Assembly: GCA_045561055.1 (NCBI GenBank)
Contig: JBJKYL010000010.1
Coordinates: 62,001-126,000 of the forward strand
Direction of reading: 5' to 3'
DNA: 64,000 nt
Source: SMWC01 sp045561055
Lineage (GTDB): Bacteria > Pseudomonadota > Gammaproteobacteria > Steroidobacterales > Rariloculaceae
The translations under genes and the position numbers were made by a program. This document shows positions 51,996 through 61,153 of this stretch, piece after piece (position 1 is the first letter of the stretch; each line of letters opens with the position of its first letter). The notes beneath the pieces are model-generated. The model worked only from the letters and a program-made list of their open reading frames with translations, did not search any database and was not told where the DNA came from.

Positions 51996-52415
51996 TCATT
52001 TTATTAACGGTAAACTCTCAGCCTGCCAGCTTCGCAGTCCGCCCTTTATGCTAAAAGCATTTTCAAAGCCTGCGCTGCGGAGGACCGTTGCGGCTTTGCC
52101 GGAGCGAGCGCCGTCATCGCAAACTACGAGAAGGGTTTTATTTTTTGGTTTCTTGGCGAGTTCTTTGCTTGCTTCGAGCTCGGCTATTGCGATGTTACGC
52201 GCGTTAACGATGTGCCCTGATTTATATGCTTCCTGCGATCGAACGTCGATAATCATTGCACCTTTATTTATTAATCGAACCGAGTCAGCCGTGGTCACGT
52301 TATTCACTGAGAGAGCTTTAAGTCGTAGTTCGTAGACCATCACGATAGACCAGCTCGCGAATAGCCCGGTAACGAGTAGTAAATGATTGCCAGCGAATTC
52401 GGCCAACTGCGCCAT
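51996..52415 (-). CDS. Membrane-anchored rhodanese-domain protein (YibN-like)
   Basis: The 139 residues carry an N-terminal TM (NHLLLVTGLFASWSIVMVYE, about residues 9-28) and a rhodanese domain: LINKGAMIIDVRSQEAYKSG, HIVNARNIAIAEL and the active loop VVCDDGARSGKAA with its catalytic Cys. The protein faces the cytoplasm and may handle sulfane sulfur. It sits upstream of secB, as yibN does in E. coli. It is divergent from envC, 11 bases from the open frame and about 100 from the preferred start. Confidence 0.92.
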   Translation of the reverse strand: MAQLAEFAGNHLLLVTGLFASWSIVMVYELRLKALSVNNVTTADSVRLINKGAMIIDVRSQEAYKSGHIVNARNIAIAELEASKELAKKPKNKTLLVVCDDGARSGKAATVLRSAGFENAFSIKGGLRSWQAESLPLIK

Positions 52416-52519
52416 CGGAAGTTCCTATGATTAAATGGTTAGGAGGCGCCGCATTATACCAGCAGCCGGATAGCTGCCGTTCCCGCCGCGCGCCCAAAAG
52501 GAATACACTGCGTATCGAT

Positions 52520-53689
52520 GTGAAACGAAACAGAGACCACAGCCTATACAGCAGGATACTGCTAGCCGTTTTGCTCGTGGCATGCGGCGAAAAGGCGACT
52601 GCCCAGGCGGACGAAGGAGAAGTACTCAGGGCCGTTCAACGGGAGCTGCGGGCTGTTGAGAGCCGCCTTGAGAATCAACAAGCTATGTGGGAGATAGGTT
52701 CCCACGAGCTCGAGGCGGCCGAACGCGAGGTAGCTGCTGTAGCGGTGGCATTAAGCAGTGTGCGTGCGCAACTAGCTGGCGAGCGATCGCGACAGCAATC
52801 GCTCGCCGGGGAAACATCCCGGGCAATTGAGCGGCTCAATGGAGAGCGGGACGCTCTTGCCCAACAGGTTCGGGTGCGCTTCTATGCGGGGCGTCAGGAA
52901 GGTGTCAAACTTCTGCTTAGTCAAGAAACGCCAGCGCGTCTCGGCCGCATGTCGGTCTATTATGACTACCTCAATCACGCTCGCTCCAATACCCTCAATG
53001 TCGTTGAGTTGGAAATCGCGACGTTGCAGAATCTTGTGGCTGAAAGCGCGCGAGTTGGGGAAAAGCTAGTACTGTTCGAACAGACTCAGGCGAACAATTT
53101 GTCGCGCCTGGAGACATCGCGAGAGCTCAGAAGGGAGGTGTTGATTGGGCTTGATGCGGAGATCAAAAGCTCGGCTGATGAAATCCATCAGCTTAGCCAG
53201 GAAGCGCAACGCTTGGGAGAGCTGTTTGCCGATCTTGGTAATTCTCGGCTCGCGCTTCCTGTTGAAAGCGCAGGCGGGATTTCAGATGTTGTGGGCGAAC
53301 TCGCTTGGCCGGTCTCTGGAACGATCGTGAACGATTTTGGGCAACAGCGCGCCGGTGGTGAGCTTAGTTGGAATGGTGTGGTGGTGGGAGCGCCGGGCGG
53401 AACGCCCATACGTGCTATCTACCACGGGCAAGTTGTCTATGCTGACTGGTTGCCGGGTAACGGGCTGCTCGTCATCGTCGATCATGGAGGGGGGTATATG
53501 AGCCTGTACGGGCATAACGAAGCGATATTGAAGACGTCCGGCGACTGGGTGGCGTCGGGGGAAGTTATCGCCTATGTGGGCGATTCAGGTGGGCAGTCTC
53601 AGACAGCTCTCTATTTCGAAATTAGGCGGGACGGCGAGCCAATCGATCCCCATCCATGGATGGCTCAGGGCCTAAGAAAGATGAATTAG
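52520..53689 (+). CDS. envC: Murein hydrolase activator EnvC (degenerate LytM protein)
   Basis: EnvC activates the amidases AmiA and AmiB at the septum. The GTG at 52520 gives 389 residues with a signal peptide (SRILLAVLLVACGEKATAQA). The frame is open from 52427, but that extension is unlike a signal peptide. Next is a long coiled-coil (about residues 30-230). The C-terminal M23 fold is LSWNGVVVGAPGGTPIRAIY, DHGGGYMSLYGHNEAI and ALYFEIRRDGEPIDPHPWM. The zinc ligands of active LytM enzymes are lost (HxxxD is replaced by WNGVV, and LHFE by LYFE), as expected for an EnvC-type activator. Confidence 0.93.
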   Translation: MKRNRDHSLYSRILLAVLLVACGEKATAQADEGEVLRAVQRELRAVESRLENQQAMWEIGSHELEAAEREVAAVAVALSSVRAQLAGERSRQQSLAGETSRAIERLNGERDALAQQVRVRFYAGRQEGVKLLLSQETPARLGRMSVYYDYLNHARSNTLNVVELEIATLQNLVAESARVGEKLVLFEQTQANNLSRLETSRELRREVLIGLDAEIKSSADEIHQLSQEAQRLGELFADLGNSRLALPVESAGGISDVVGELAWPVSGTIVNDFGQQRAGGELSWNGVVVGAPGGTPIRAIYHGQVVYADWLPGNGLLVIVDHGGGYMSLYGHNEAILKTSGDWVASGEVIAYVGDSGGQSQTALYFEIRRDGEPIDPHPWMAQGLRKMN

Positions 53690-53796
53690 TGGTACCTCAT
53701 CGAACAAGCTGTATTAACACAACATCCGAATACATGGCTTCCAAGGCTTATGCTAAGGTGCTCAAAAGAAGATAGGCAGGAGTTGACGACAGCCTT

Positions 53797-55044
53797 ATGT
53801 CGCTGAAAGCTAGAAGTCTGGGGATTATCGTGGTGGGGGCTGTTCTGGGCCTCGTGGTTTCGCGCGGTAGCATATTGATTGCTGAGCGTGGCTCGGCGCA
53901 AGAAGCAGCTACCGAAGCGGCGCTATCGCTGGATGTGAGGCTACTTACAGAGGCTCTAGAGACGGTGCTGCGAGAGTACGTCGATGTCGTCGACGATCGT
54001 CAGCTCATCGAGGGCGCTATCCGAGGGATGATTAGTGAGCTCGATTCGCACTCCCGCTATCTTGGGCCTGACGATTACGAAGAGGTTCTTATCGCGACAA
54101 CCGGTAATTACGCGGGAGTGGGGCTCAACGTGCACCTCGAAGAAGGTAAGGTCAGAGTTGTAACTACGCTGGAAGGTACGCCAGCGTATCGTGCAGGAAT
54201 TTTACCTGGCGATATGGTGATCTCTGTTGATAACGTTCCCGTACAGAAGGATCGTGTCGAGGAGACAATCGTTCGGATGCGAGGAGAGCCGGGTACGGGA
54301 GTAACCGTTGATGTTGCCCGAGACGGTCAGCCTGGCCCGTTGCATTTCAATTTGGTTAGGTCCGAGATTGAGGTTACAACTGTCAGGAGCGAGTATCTAG
54401 GCGAGGGTTATGGATATATAAGATTGACGGGGTTCTCCGATAGCACTAAGCGCGATATGACGATGGCAGCTAAGGCGCTTGCAGAACGCGCGGGTAATGG
54501 GCTCCGCGGCGTTGTATTGGATCTTCGTAACAATTCCGGCGGTATTTTGGATGCAGCGGTAGATGTTGCCGATGCCTTTCTAGAACGGGGACTCATCGTT
54601 CGCGGTACCGGGCGGAATAGAGACGCCCGTTTCGAGCACTACGCAGGAGAGGGCGATCTTCTTAACGGCGCTGATCTTGTGGTATTGGTAAATGCTGGTT
54701 CCGCGTCCGCGGCTGAAATCGTCGCGGGAGCGCTTAAGGAAAACAATCGTGCTCAGCTCGTCGGCACCAAGACCTACGGGAAAGGGACAGTGCAGACGGT
54801 TATGCCGCTTGTGGCTGGACGGGCTATCAAGCTGACGACGGCTAGGTATCTGACTCCATCGGGTCGCGCAATAAACGGGGCCGGGATCGAACCCGACGTT
54901 ATCGTGCATGTGCCTAGCCCGAACGACCAGTTCGGCCGTACCGGCAGCAAAATTTCGGCAGACGAAGATCACCAGCTACAAGAAGCGTTGCGTTTGATTG
55001 GTTCTCGCGCCGGAGCGCCGGTAGTATTAAGAAGCACGCTGTAA
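53797..55044 (+). CDS. Periplasmic C-terminal processing peptidase (S41, Ctp family)
   Basis: S41 proteases trim periplasmic proteins, often murein enzymes. The 415 residues include an N-terminal membrane segment (LGIIVVGAVLGLVVSRGSIL). A PDZ domain follows (YAGVGLNVHLEEGKVRVVTT, GDMVISVDNVPVQ), then the protease core with LRNNSGGILDAAVDVADAFL. The catalytic Ser is in VNAGSASAAEIVAGAL and the Lys in KTYGKGTVQTVMPL. It lies between envC and mltB, so the three probably act together in cell-wall turnover. The exact subfamily (CtpA/CtpB/Prc) is open. Confidence 0.94.
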   Translation: MSLKARSLGIIVVGAVLGLVVSRGSILIAERGSAQEAATEAALSLDVRLLTEALETVLREYVDVVDDRQLIEGAIRGMISELDSHSRYLGPDDYEEVLIATTGNYAGVGLNVHLEEGKVRVVTTLEGTPAYRAGILPGDMVISVDNVPVQKDRVEETIVRMRGEPGTGVTVDVARDGQPGPLHFNLVRSEIEVTTVRSEYLGEGYGYIRLTGFSDSTKRDMTMAAKALAERAGNGLRGVVLDLRNNSGGILDAAVDVADAFLERGLIVRGTGRNRDARFEHYAGEGDLLNGADLVVLVNAGSASAAEIVAGALKENNRAQLVGTKTYGKGTVQTVMPLVAGRAIKLTTARYLTPSGRAINGAGIEPDVIVHVPSPNDQFGRTGSKISADEDHQLQEALRLIGSRAGAPVVLRSTL

Positions 55045-55103
55045 ATCTGATTCGGAACCAATTTACATGCTGATAAAATTTTCAATAAAGCACTCAAATT
55101 GCT

Positions 55104-56111
55104 ATGAAACAAACCACTCGATACATTGGGCTCATCTCGCTGTTTATTGCTGGTAGCCCTGTTTTTGCGCAAGCGCCGGCTTTTCCAGTATGGCTTGAAG
55201 GGCTACGACTCGAAGCCATCGACAGCGGCGTTTCAGAAGCGACCGCAAATGCGGCGCTTGCTAATGTAACGCCGGTTGAGCGGATTATCGAATTAGATCG
55301 AAATCAGCCCGAATTCAAACTTGACTTTTGGGAGTATGTCGGCCGCGTCGTTTCTAATGCCCGCATCGAGCAGGGCCGCGTTCATCTTGAGTTGCACCGA
55401 GAAATGCTTGAAGACGTGCAATCGCGCTACGGGATTCCTCCGCCTGTATTAGTTGCGGCTTGGGGTGTCGAAAGTAATTATGGAAGAACACAGGGGAGCT
55501 TATCTGTAATCAGCTCGCTGGTTACGCTTGCTTACGATGAGCGGCGGTCCGCTTTCTTTCGGGGGGAGTTGTTGCACGCACTCAGAATTATCGATGAAAG
55601 TCATATTGAACTTGACGATATGAAGGGGTCCTGGGCAGGAGCGATGGGACAGTTACAATTCATGCCGTCCACATTTGTTGATTACGCTCGAGACGGTGAT
55701 GGCGATGGCCGTAAGGATATTTGGAATAATCCCGCGGATGCGGTCGAGTCGGCGGCGAATTTTATGGCAAGCGCCGGATGGCGGGCTGGCATCATCTGGG
55801 GTCGTCAGGTTCAACTGCCAGCGGAATTCGATACCGCACTTCAGGGATTGGATACAAGGAAAACGCTTAACGAGTGGCAGGCGCTCGGCATACGGATGAT
55901 AGGCGGCGCCGATTTGCCGAACGTTGCTGTAGAGGGTTCTGTAATTTTGCCGGCTGAAGGTATTGAGCCGGCATTTATGGTCTATCAGAATTACCGGGCA
56001 ATAATGCGTTGGAATCGTTCGCATCTATTTGCAATTTCAGTGGGTCATTTAGCAGACCGCATTTCGGGCAAGCCGCCGCTGCTTAATAAGTCAAGCAACA
56101 CTTTGAACTAA
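55104..56111 (+). CDS. mltB: Lytic murein transglycosylase B
   Basis: MltB cleaves the glycan strand of peptidoglycan, leaving 1,6-anhydro ends. The 335 residues start with a signal peptide (MKQTTRYIGLISLFIAGSPV then FAQA) without a lipobox, so it is likely soluble in the periplasm. Motifs are VLVAAWGVESNYGRTQG with the catalytic Glu, FRGELLHALRI, KGSWAGAMGQLQFMPSTFVD and DGDGRKDIWNNPADAVESAA. It lies 59 bases after the S41 protease gene. Confidence 0.94.
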   Translation: MKQTTRYIGLISLFIAGSPVFAQAPAFPVWLEGLRLEAIDSGVSEATANAALANVTPVERIIELDRNQPEFKLDFWEYVGRVVSNARIEQGRVHLELHREMLEDVQSRYGIPPPVLVAAWGVESNYGRTQGSLSVISSLVTLAYDERRSAFFRGELLHALRIIDESHIELDDMKGSWAGAMGQLQFMPSTFVDYARDGDGDGRKDIWNNPADAVESAANFMASAGWRAGIIWGRQVQLPAEFDTALQGLDTRKTLNEWQALGIRMIGGADLPNVAVEGSVILPAEGIEPAFMVYQNYRAIMRWNRSHLFAISVGHLADRISGKPPLLNKSSNTLN

Positions 56112-56311
56112 CGCTTGGAAAGGAAGTAGCCCGTTCCGTGGTCCCCGACGATTCGGAACATTGAGGGGCCTTCTGCTGGGCCCTACACCGGAATTTCTAA
56201 TGAGATAGCGCATTGTTTGATATTCGGCGGTCGTTTCGACAGTATCGGCAAGAAGTTTTGGTAAGTTGACACTAAGGATCAAACGACAACCTTAAGAGAG
56301 AGCCTGTTATC

Positions 56312-56911
56312 GTGGCGCCAGCGTACTCGGCAGCAGCAAATCGTAACAAGAAGCCAATACTAGCGGTTCTTGGGCGAGTGTTGCCTAAGCATGGTCTCGT
56401 TCTGGAAATTGCGAGCGGGACTGGCCAGCATGTGCTGCATTTTGCGGCTGCATTGCCCGGGCTTAGATGGCAGCCTAGCGACGCTAACCCCGAGTTTCTA
56501 AGCCTTTTAATGGAATCGGTCGCCTCAGCCGGACTGGAGAACGTGAAGCGGCCAATTCTCCTGGATGTGACGGAGACTACGTTGCCGGTTCGCGCAGCCA
56601 ACGCAATCGTGTGTATTAATATGATCCACGTGTCGCCATGGAAAGCCACTCTTGCGTTGTTCGATGGCGCAGAGAAACTCCTTTCTAGCGGGGAGGCACT
56701 GTATCTCTATGGCCCTTTCCGCCGTGGTTATAAGCATACGGCGCCGAGCAATAAAGCGTTCGACGCGTCGTTGCGGTGTCGCGATTCGGCCTGGGGGATA
56801 AGAGATATGGAAAAGGTTGTAATTGAAGCCGAGGCTGCGGGCTTCGCACTGGCGGAGGTCGTTTCGATGCCAGCGAACAATTTCAGTGTGGTTTTTCGCA
56901 AGGTTAAATGA
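56312..56911 (+). CDS. DUF938 family SAM-dependent methyltransferase-like protein
   Basis: The 199 residues match the DUF938 pattern: AYSAAANRNKKPILAVLGRV, then VLEIASGTGQHVLHFAAALP (SAM loop), LRWQPSDANPE, INMIHVSPW and LYLYGPFRRGYKHTAPSNKA. The substrate is unknown. The start is GTG 56312 with AAGAGAGAG upstream. It stands between mltB (200-base gap) and the parvulin gene. Confidence 0.9.
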   Translation: MAPAYSAAANRNKKPILAVLGRVLPKHGLVLEIASGTGQHVLHFAAALPGLRWQPSDANPEFLSLLMESVASAGLENVKRPILLDVTETTLPVRAANAIVCINMIHVSPWKATLALFDGAEKLLSSGEALYLYGPFRRGYKHTAPSNKAFDASLRCRDSAWGIRDMEKVVIEAEAAGFALAEVVSMPANNFSVVFRKVK

Positions 56912-57039
56912 CCGCGAATGTCACGTGTGGCTAGCAGAGAAGAAAGGGCTCAGTTATGGGTCTGTTCGCATTTCCATTTCTCGGCTATGCTTCGACTATG
57001 GTCCACTTGGACGCAACACACTCCCTGAGAGGAACTTTC

Positions 57040-57321
57040 ATGGCTGAAGCTACGGCCCGGCATATTCTTGTAAACAACGAACAGTTCTGCGAGGAGCTTA
57101 AGGCGAAGATTATAGATGGAGCAGGCTTCGGCGATGTCGCCCGCGAGCACTCGACATGTCCCTCTAGTCAAAGTGGAGGCGATCTTGGTTCATTCGGGCC
57201 CGGCCAGATGGTCAAGGAGTTCGACACAGTCGTATTTAGTGCCGAGCTGAACGAGGTCCATGGCCCGGTCGAGACACAATTCGGATTTCATCTGCTCGAA
57301 GTCACGAGCCGTACCGACTAG
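57040..57321 (+). CDS. Parvulin-type peptidyl-prolyl cis-trans isomerase (PpiC-like)
   Basis: ATG 57040 with GAGAGGAA upstream gives 93 residues, the size of cytoplasmic PpiC. It contains ARHILVNNEQFCEELKAKII, GAGFGDVAREHSTCPSSQSG, GDLGSFGPGQMVKEFDTVVF and VETQFGFHLLEVTSR, a complete rotamase core with no other domain. An upstream start at 56956 would add 28 unlikely residues. A DUF6174 gene begins 16 bases after its stop. Confidence 0.95.
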   Translation: MAEATARHILVNNEQFCEELKAKIIDGAGFGDVAREHSTCPSSQSGGDLGSFGPGQMVKEFDTVVFSAELNEVHGPVETQFGFHLLEVTSRTD

Positions 57322-57337
57322 GGATTCGCAGAAAGCC

Positions 57338-57784
57338 GTGGCCTGTGACCGATTTATCGCGATTGTGTTATTTCTGGCTCCGGCCACCGCCTCGGCCGAC
57401 GAGGCGCTGCTTTCCAATCGGGCTACCTGGACCGCGGCCGCCATTCAGACCTACGAGTACCGTTATCGCAAAGTCTGTGACTGTCACCGGGATACGCCAG
57501 CTGACACAATCGTAGCCGTAGAGAATGACGTGGTCGTTGATGTTCGCTACGAGCGCGACGATTACGTCAGTCAGATGCCCGTTAATCCGAATGAGTTTCA
57601 ATGGTTTAGAACGATTGACGGTCTGTTTTCGCTAGTGGCGACCGCTGAAGAAAACGCCACGACGCTGCGCGTTAGCTATGATGAAGCCTTAGGCTATCCG
57701 GCCTATATCTATATCGACTACGACCATTCGCTGATCGGCGACGAAGTGGAGATCGAGGTTCTTGAAGTACATCCTGGCTGCTGA
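57338..57784 (+). CDS. Secreted DUF6174-like protein
   Basis: GTG 57338 gives 148 residues with a short signal peptide (CDRFIAIVLFLAPATASADE). The mature protein has the DUF6174 pattern: RATWTAAAIQTYEYRYRKVC, then VENDVVVDV, FQWFRTIDGLFSLV and YDEALGYPAYIYIDYDHSLI. Cysteines lie near the start (CDCH) and at the C-terminal end. Function is unknown. The frame is open further upstream into ppiC, but that part overlaps ppiC and lacks a signal peptide. Confidence 0.8.
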   Translation: MACDRFIAIVLFLAPATASADEALLSNRATWTAAAIQTYEYRYRKVCDCHRDTPADTIVAVENDVVVDVRYERDDYVSQMPVNPNEFQWFRTIDGLFSLVATAEENATTLRVSYDEALGYPAYIYIDYDHSLIGDEVEIEVLEVHPGC

Positions 57785-57928
57785 GAGCGTAAATACGCGC
57801 CCGCCGAATTTGACCGCTACTTCACGCAGGCATAGAGTTTAGCGACGTCTGTCGAGCGCTATATGGTTATAGCCGGCCGGCACTGGAAGAACTCAAAGCA
57901 AAAACAACGCGGATCATTCAGGGGGAAA

Positions 57929-58723
57929 ATGAAAACGACAAGCATCTTAGTAGTCGCTGCGATGGTGTTAGCAGCATCCGGCGCAGCGATGGCGCAAAGC
58001 GTCTATACACACTCGCACCATCGCGTACCCGAAGGTCAGCTGGAGGCAGCAGCCGAGTGGTACAACCGGGTGTTTGGTGGCGAACCAGGCGAGATCGGTC
58101 CAGGACCTGGTGTCCGTTACCACAATGGTTTCGTCGGCTCGATGCCGAATGAAGGTATGGCCGGTGATGGAGCGGAGAGCGTGATAGACCATATTGGAAT
58201 TAGCGTACCCGATGTTCGAGTGGCCGTAGAAGTCATTCGAGAGATCGGTGGAGAGATTCGAACCGAGCCACAGGAAGGCGTCACGGCGGCGTTGATCTCT
58301 CACGTCACCGACCCCTGGGGCGGCCGCTTCGAGCTGCTCGAGGACCCGGTCTACACGGGTGTTAATCATATCCATCTATATGCTGCGGACGCGGACGCTA
58401 TGAAGGATTGGTTCCTCGAGGTGTTCGGCGGTGAATACAATGAAGAGCGCGGCCGAGGGCGTTTCCACACGATTCTCTACGACGATGTCTGGGTGCATGT
58501 CACGCAGACAGCCGAGGACGATCAGCGAATGGGTAGTCGCTATCGCGCGACCGACCATATCGGTTTTCGTGTGCCATCTCTTGACGAGTTTCGCGCCACA
58601 TTGCTGACCTCAGGCTACGAGCCCTATCTAGAGCGACCGAACCCGCCCCGAGCGGACCTCATGTTCCTGGAGGGCCCGGAAGGTCTACACATAGAGATGA
58701 CGGAACCCGTTCGGTCTCGTTAG
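57929..58723 (+). CDS. Secreted VOC (glyoxalase/dioxygenase fold) protein
   Basis: ATG 57929 with GGGGGA upstream gives 264 residues and a signal peptide (MKTTSILVVAAMVLAASGAA then MAQ). Two VOC modules follow. The first is about residues 25-150 (HHRVPEGQLEAAAEWYNRVF, DHIGISVPDVRVAVEVIREI, DPWGGRFELLEDP). The second is about 152-260 (NHIHLYAADADAMKDWFLEV, DHIGFRVPSLDEFRATLLTS, EGPEGLHIEM). Conserved His/Glu positions could bind a metal. A secreted VOC protein is uncommon; substrate unknown. Confidence 0.88.
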   Translation: MKTTSILVVAAMVLAASGAAMAQSVYTHSHHRVPEGQLEAAAEWYNRVFGGEPGEIGPGPGVRYHNGFVGSMPNEGMAGDGAESVIDHIGISVPDVRVAVEVIREIGGEIRTEPQEGVTAALISHVTDPWGGRFELLEDPVYTGVNHIHLYAADADAMKDWFLEVFGGEYNEERGRGRFHTILYDDVWVHVTQTAEDDQRMGSRYRATDHIGFRVPSLDEFRATLLTSGYEPYLERPNPPRADLMFLEGPEGLHIEMTEPVRSR

Positions 58724-59152
58724 TCCAACCCGTTAAAGGCGTTCAGGCGCTCTTGAATGCGCCTCAGGAGCCCTAATATATCTCTTAACGATAGCTGTCG
58801 CGACGCTTTTGTAGCGGCGCTGCGGTTCAAGCTTAGGAGATATCGTGGACGCCGAGAACGTTCCGGTTGCTGCCGTCAAAGCGCACCCCACGCTCATGCA
58901 GCTGAGCTTTCAGTTGTAGAAGCCCGATGTTGATGAGTGGCTGCACAGCGAAGACGCGGAAGCATCGCTGCAGGAGCTGTTGATGAACGTGCCCTGTTCA
59001 CCGACGCTGCACTAGCCGTCTCCATATTTCGCCGAAGTTGTGTGATAATTCACTGATGCTCAACAGGCGTGCTTGCGTTAGTGGCACTCGAGACGGCTTT
59101 GCGGACGTCCTGAGACGGAAGCCTGCTGAATAGTACGCGGAGAGTCGACGAA
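58724..59152. other. Accessory-region gap with a broken short reading frame
   Basis: This 429-base stretch has no intact gene. An imperfect inverted repeat near 58739-58768 (AGGCGTTCAGG with CTTGAATGCGCCT) may be a weak terminator of the VOC gene. A well-placed AGGAG-GTG start at 58845 opens a frame interrupted by an amber codon (see 58845-59015). The last 60 bases must hold the start region of the next gene. Confidence 0.4.
58845..59015 (+). pseudogene. Possible short gene interrupted by an in-frame amber codon
   Basis: GTG 58845 is preceded at good distance by TTAGGAG. The frame encodes VDAENVPVAAVKAHPTLMQL then SFQL, meets TAG at 58917-58919, and continues with KPDVDEWLHSEDAEASLQEL for 31 codons to another TAG at 59013. 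The total would be 56 residues. I recognise no family. It may be a decayed gene, a chance frame, or (least likely) an amber read-through. Confidence 0.25.
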
Positions 59153-60175
59153 ATGAAGAGAATAGTCGTCGGTTTCGGGATGATTTCCTTGCTTCATCCC
59201 GCCTGGGCGCATCATTCGCAGGCCGAATTCGACACGAGCATAGTTCACGAGCTCGAAGGCGAAATTGTATCGATTCACTGGGCCAATCCACATGTGGAGA
59301 TCGGCCTGAGCATCACCGGCGCTGATGGAACCGAAGAGTTATGGGAACTCGAGTCACAGGACATCAATAGCCTGGGCAGGCGGGGCGTGAGCCGCGATCT
59401 TGTTGCAATCGGCCAGATCGTCAGAGCGGCAGGCTTCGTGTCGACGCGCCAGGATCATTTCATGTCTACAACCAATATGTTGTTGCCCAGCGGTACCGAG
59501 ATTCGCCTTCGTGGTAATACGCAGCCCCGCTGGAAAGAGGAAGGTGTCGGGTTTACCAACTGGGTCACCAACCAGCCGACTGTTGCCAACGATGATTCGG
59601 GATTGTTCCGTGTCTGGACGAAAACAGAGACTAATCCGTTACGCTTCAACGGTGAACCGCCGTTGACCGCCGCCGCGTTCGCGTCACAGGCGGCCTACGA
59701 TCCTCTTGAGGACGATCCGATAGCTGGTTGTCGCGCTGCGGGTATGCCGCGTGCGATAACGTCATCCGGGCCACACCCACTGGAGTTTTCCGAACGCGGT
59801 GATACCATTATTTTGCGTCTCGAGACCTTCGATAATGTCCGGGTGATCCATATGGCCCCGAACGCATCTGCTGACGGAGAACCTGCAACCCCGCTCGGAT
59901 ATTCCACCGGTCGCTGGGAAGGAAATACGCTGGTCGTTGAGACGACCCTCATAGACTGGCCGTACATCGACGTCGTGGGGCTGGCCACCGTTCAACAGAG
60001 TGATGGGCTGCATCTCGAAGAGCGATTTACGCTGTCAGAGGACGATAGCGAACTGGTCTACGACATCACCCTTACAGACGCAGCAACTTTCACTGAGCCT
60101 GTTACAGCGAGTCGCTATATGATCTGGCGCTGGCAGCCGGGAGTCGAGATTCAACCGTTCGATTGTGAGGCGTAG
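59153..60175 (+). CDS. Secreted DUF6152-like protein (second copy)
   Basis: The 340 residues begin with a signal peptide (MKRIVVGFGMISLLHPAWA) followed by HHSQAEFDTSIVHELEGEIV. The NPH motif is in SIHWANPHVEIGLSI, and WELESQDINSLGRRGV plus GQIVRAAGFVST complete the N-terminal domain. The C-terminal half (GYSTGRWEGNTLVVETTLID, EERFTLSEDDSELVYDIT) is homologous by eye to the protein at 25098-26108. Function is unknown. It lies between the VOC protein and a convergent metallo-beta-lactamase-fold gene. Confidence 0.85.
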   Translation: MKRIVVGFGMISLLHPAWAHHSQAEFDTSIVHELEGEIVSIHWANPHVEIGLSITGADGTEELWELESQDINSLGRRGVSRDLVAIGQIVRAAGFVSTRQDHFMSTTNMLLPSGTEIRLRGNTQPRWKEEGVGFTNWVTNQPTVANDDSGLFRVWTKTETNPLRFNGEPPLTAAAFASQAAYDPLEDDPIAGCRAAGMPRAITSSGPHPLEFSERGDTIILRLETFDNVRVIHMAPNASADGEPATPLGYSTGRWEGNTLVVETTLIDWPYIDVVGLATVQQSDGLHLEERFTLSEDDSELVYDITLTDAATFTEPVTASRYMIWRWQPGVEIQPFDCEA

Positions 60176-60214
60176 GTTGAACTGATCCACGGCTAGCGGG
60201 CTGGTTCGCGACAG

Positions 60215-61153
60215 CTATTCGAGACTAGTGCCGAGTATACCGTCGGCGGCGAAACCTAATAACAGTTCGTCGTCGTGAGCGGGTATGACGATGACGTCGT
60301 CGTTATCCATGACGCCTTTGATCCACGCTATCTGATGCGTTAGTGCCTGCGGATCCTCGCGCACCCGTGCGATCGTTGCCGCAGGTCGCAGTTTCTGCTC
60401 GGTAATGTTGTCGAGCGTCCAGCCGATGTCACCGATAAACAGGAACTCCGCATCGTCCTGTATACGGACATAGATCATCTGATGGCCGTGCGTATGTCCG
60501 GACGCTTTAATCAGCACGATGCCGGGCGCAACCGGCAGCAGGAGTTCGTAGTCGACGACTATATAGTCGCGGGCTCGTTCCGGGGTCAGCATGATTTCGG
60601 GTAACTGCGGTGCCAGGTTGAGGGTTCGAACCTGATTCTTGGTCAGGATTGTTTTCGTCGCGAGCTCGTTGCGGTAGTCGCTGCGGATGACCCCGGCTAT
60701 ATGATCTCCATGCTCATGTGTGATGAGGATTAGCTGCGCGCGCCGCAACGCGGCCTGAATCTCGTCGTTGACGTTCTGCCAGTAGGGCTCGTCGCGGCCG
60801 AAGCCGTAAAAGCGGTGAACTTCCTCGTCCATACCGCTGTCGAGCATGATCGTTCCTTTCGGGTAGACGACCTGAAATGCAGTACGTGCCGAGATGAAGG
60901 GATCTTCGCTACCCCCTTCGATTACCGCTGCATAGGTGCGGTGGCTCTCTGCGAACTTCACGAAATTGATTGATTGAGGCAGTTCGCCGGGAATCGTTTG
61001 CGCGGCTTCGCGCACTCTTTGCAACAGATCTTCGGGATAAAGCTCTGACTCGTACGGGACAAGGGCATCGGTTTCGACCGCAGTTGCATTCTGTTCTCCG
61101 AAGAGCAGAAAGACGCTGAATAGCCCGGCGCACAGCACGGCTCTCATTGCCAC
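60215..61153 (-). CDS. Periplasmic metallo-beta-lactamase-fold hydrolase
   Basis: The 312 residues have a signal peptide (about 1-25: VLCAGLFSVFLLFGEQNATA). The MBL zinc motif is LITHEHGDHIAGV. Later metal ligands are in ASGHTHGHQMIYVR, FLFIGDIGWT and VIPAHDDELL. An N-terminal region with ARTAFQVVYPKGTIMLDSGM is typical of MBL lactonase/hydrolase-like enzymes. The substrate is not determined; nothing marks it as a beta-lactam enzyme. It begins inside the end of a small membrane protein gene (10-base overlap), likely one operon. Confidence 0.9.
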   Translation of the reverse strand: MAMRAVLCAGLFSVFLLFGEQNATAVETDALVPYESELYPEDLLQRVREAAQTIPGELPQSINFVKFAESHRTYAAVIEGGSEDPFISARTAFQVVYPKGTIMLDSGMDEEVHRFYGFGRDEPYWQNVNDEIQAALRRAQLILITHEHGDHIAGVIRSDYRNELATKTILTKNQVRTLNLAPQLPEIMLTPERARDYIVVDYELLLPVAPGIVLIKASGHTHGHQMIYVRIQDDAEFLFIGDIGWTLDNITEQKLRPAATIARVREDPQALTHQIAWIKGVMDNDDVIVIPAHDDELLLGFAADGILGTSLE

